A DNA stretch of 8,056 bases from Campylobacterota bacterium (GTDB lineage Bacteria; Campylobacterota; Campylobacteria; Campylobacterales; Sulfurovaceae): contig DSAK01000030.1 in assembly GCA_011372825.1 (NCBI GenBank), positions 1-8,056 on the forward strand, given 5' to 3'. Shown piece by piece: positions 6,750 to 8,056 of this stretch (the first letter of the stretch is position 1; the number at the start of each line of letters is the position of its first letter). The notes beneath the pieces were generated by a model, which was not told where the DNA came from, made no database searches, and saw only the letters and a list, made by a program, of their open reading frames with translations. A program made the position numbers and the translations under genes.

Positions 6750-8056
6750 CAAGAGTGGGTTTAGTAGCAATGGGGTGATTGGACACGATAAAGCAGGCGA
6801 GAGGCTGCAATTTTTTTTCATAAGAGAATCTATTGCTATCGCCTCTTTGTTTTACCATGCGCCACTCTTTTTGACCTCTGACGAACTGGATACTTTAAAA
6901 CGTTCAAACGCTATCTTATATTCATACTACCTAAAATACCCTGAAGATGTAGAGGGATTTTGGCTGGTTGAAAGCTTGGGAAGATATCTAGGAAAAGAGC
7001 TTGAAAAAAGCAGAAAAATAGAAGATCTACACAAAGAATTAAATATTACACATATACCAATGCCCATATTTATCACTGCATCACATCAGAAGAAAATTCG
7101 CAATGCTATACTCGATTTAGTATCACACTATTCAGAGAAGCAGGTTTCGATCTTGCTTTCTTCTTTTGATACCTTAACTAAAATACTTAAACGCATGGAA
7201 CAAAGAGTTTACTACAACCTTCTTCAATATTTTAATGAAAATCGTGAAAAACAGGAAGAAAAAAGGAATATTGCACTAAGTGAGTATAGGCAAATACTTC
7301 TGTATCTCAAGAAATTAGAAAACAGAGAATATATGTTAAATTTGTCACGCCAACTGAAAGGAACGGCGGCGATTAAGGAGATCGCTAAAAGACTTTACCC
7401 TCTTAGAGAAAATGATGAGGTGAAGTTTGACAATAAAGCAGCTCAATCCTTTCTTAGTAATTATGAATATAACGAAAAATCACTGATTTGGGGATACGAG
7501 AGACAAGAAAAAACCAATACAAATATACAAGCAAATGTACACGAAAAGAAGGTTTCAAGTCGGCTCTATGCCCCTGTCGGGTTTGGTGAAATCCGTCTTG
7601 ATTCAGAAGAGGATATTGTCACAACCACACTAAGCGACTTCTATTTGCATTATGTCACGACAATTAATAACCCTGATGATGAGAGTTTAGAAAATAGCAA
7701 AAAGATCATTCCATACCTCTTTTTCTTCAAATACCACAAACAAAACAAAATGAGAATTTCACAAGAGCTAGACAATTGTAAGAGCAGAGAAAGGCTATTA
7801 ATGATCTATTCTCTTACTGAAAGAGAAGATGAAGCGAACAAAACAAGGCGAATGAAATCTTTTATAGAAACCGCTGAGCTTAATGCAAAATACATTGCTG
7901 GAATGGTTAGGACGGAATTTTTAGAGCGTATCAATCAATTATTTAAAAATGAGTCATTTTTACAAACAGAAGCAAAGGAACAGTTGCTTTATATTATGGC
8001 AACTTTAAGAGTCTTAATAAGAGAAAAAAAAGACCAAATTCTCATAATAAGAGACC
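6742..8056 (+). CDS. Hypothetical charged helical protein, 3' partial (at least 438 aa)
   Basis: The frame runs from the ATG at 6742 to the right edge without a stop, so the gene continues outside. No family is recognised. There is no signal peptide and no clear transmembrane helix; a hydrophobic patch at 29-44 (ESIAIASLFYHAPLFL) is too short and too broken to span a membrane convincingly. Residues 45-130 are mixed, with an FITASHQKK stretch at 110-118. Residues 130-222 are strongly helical and charged, probably coiled coil. Residues 270-300 contain a Gly-containing turn region (RLYAPVGFGEIRLDSEED) that looks like a small beta element. Residues 320-438 are again helical with many Lys/Arg/Glu. 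Only one cysteine is present (C346), fitting a cytosolic protein. The 8-base overlap with the preceding gene and shared strand place it in the same operon. It could be a cytosolic scaffold or DNA-processing accessory, but no catalytic motif is visible. Confidence 0.82.
   Translation, partial: MNSKSGFSSNGVIGHDKAGERLQFFFIRESIAIASLFYHAPLFLTSDELDTLKRSNAILYSYYLKYPEDVEGFWLVESLGRYLGKELEKSRKIEDLHKELNITHIPMPIFITASHQKKIRNAILDLVSHYSEKQVSILLSSFDTLTKILKRMEQRVYYNLLQYFNENREKQEEKRNIALSEYRQILLYLKKLENREYMLNLSRQLKGTAAIKEIAKRLYPLRENDEVKFDNKAAQSFLSNYEYNEKSLIWGYERQEKTNTNIQANVHEKKVSSRLYAPVGFGEIRLDSEEDIVTTTLSDFYLHYVTTINNPDDESLENSKKIIPYLFFFKYHKQNKMRISQELDNCKSRERLLMIYSLTEREDEANKTRRMKSFIETAELNAKYIAGMVRTEFLERINQLFKNESFLQTEAKEQLLYIMATLRVLIREKKDQILIIRD

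Noticed and set aside
8015..8054. Direct repeat TAATAAGAGA at 8015-8024 and 8045-8054
   Set aside because: In-frame, AT-rich and spaced 30 bases apart, so it encodes similar I-R-E/D helix residues; expected by chance in such sequence.
1..8056. Search for tRNA, rRNA, CRISPR arrays, insertion-sequence ends, oriT-like sites and terminators
   Set aside because: Coding sequence fills the window; I saw no regularly spaced repeats, transposase motifs, cloverleaf-like segments or hairpin-plus-U-tract structures.

Overview
This window is AT-rich and fully coding on the + strand. It holds seven consecutive genes with no intergenic gap above 12 bases, and the first and last genes run off the window edges. 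It reads as an internal piece of one long polycistronic operon. The only strong functional anchors are a VirB4/TraC-type conjugation ATPase (gene 1) and a secreted lytic transglycosylase of the VirB1 kind (gene 2). Together these indicate the mating-pair-formation cluster of a type IV secretion / conjugation system, probably on a plasmid or integrative conjugative element. No relaxase, coupling protein, VirB11 ATPase, VirB8 or VirB6-like multi-spanning protein is visible, so those parts would have to lie outside.

Layout: (1) 1-2487, HerA/VirB4-superfamily ATPase, 5'-truncated by the window. (2) 2442-3620, exported cysteine-rich lytic transglycosylase, overlapping gene 1 by 46 bases. (3) 3632-4471, unrecognised cytosolic 279-aa protein. 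(4) 4484-4855, small exported coiled-coil protein with a TTG start. (5) 4855-6081, exported 408-aa protein with a Cys pair, overlapping gene 4 by one base. (6) 6093-6749, unrecognised acidic cytosolic 218-aa protein. (7) 6742 to the right edge, unrecognised charged helical protein of at least 438 aa. Predicted cytosolic products (1, 3, 6, 7) and exported products (2, 4, 5) are interleaved. This fits an envelope-spanning apparatus: ATPase motor and cytosolic factors inside, a peptidoglycan hydrolase and structural parts in the periplasm.

Organism: the base composition, frequent AGA arginine codons, clear GGAGG-type ribosome binding sites and Sec signal peptides indicate an AT-rich Gram-negative bacterium. 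Campylobacterota (Sulfurimonas/Sulfuricurvum/Arcobacter-like) is my best guess, but no marker in the window proves it.

Points most worth following: the ATPase has HerA-like rather than textbook VirB4 nucleotide-binding motifs; the transglycosylase gene carries an eight-G tract where a one-base slip either way truncates the protein; the exported products of genes 2 and 4 may share an N-terminal Cys-plus-coil module; and five of the seven genes match no family I recognise although they are locked into a conjugation operon. No RNA genes, CRISPR arrays, insertion sequences, terminators or promoters were found.
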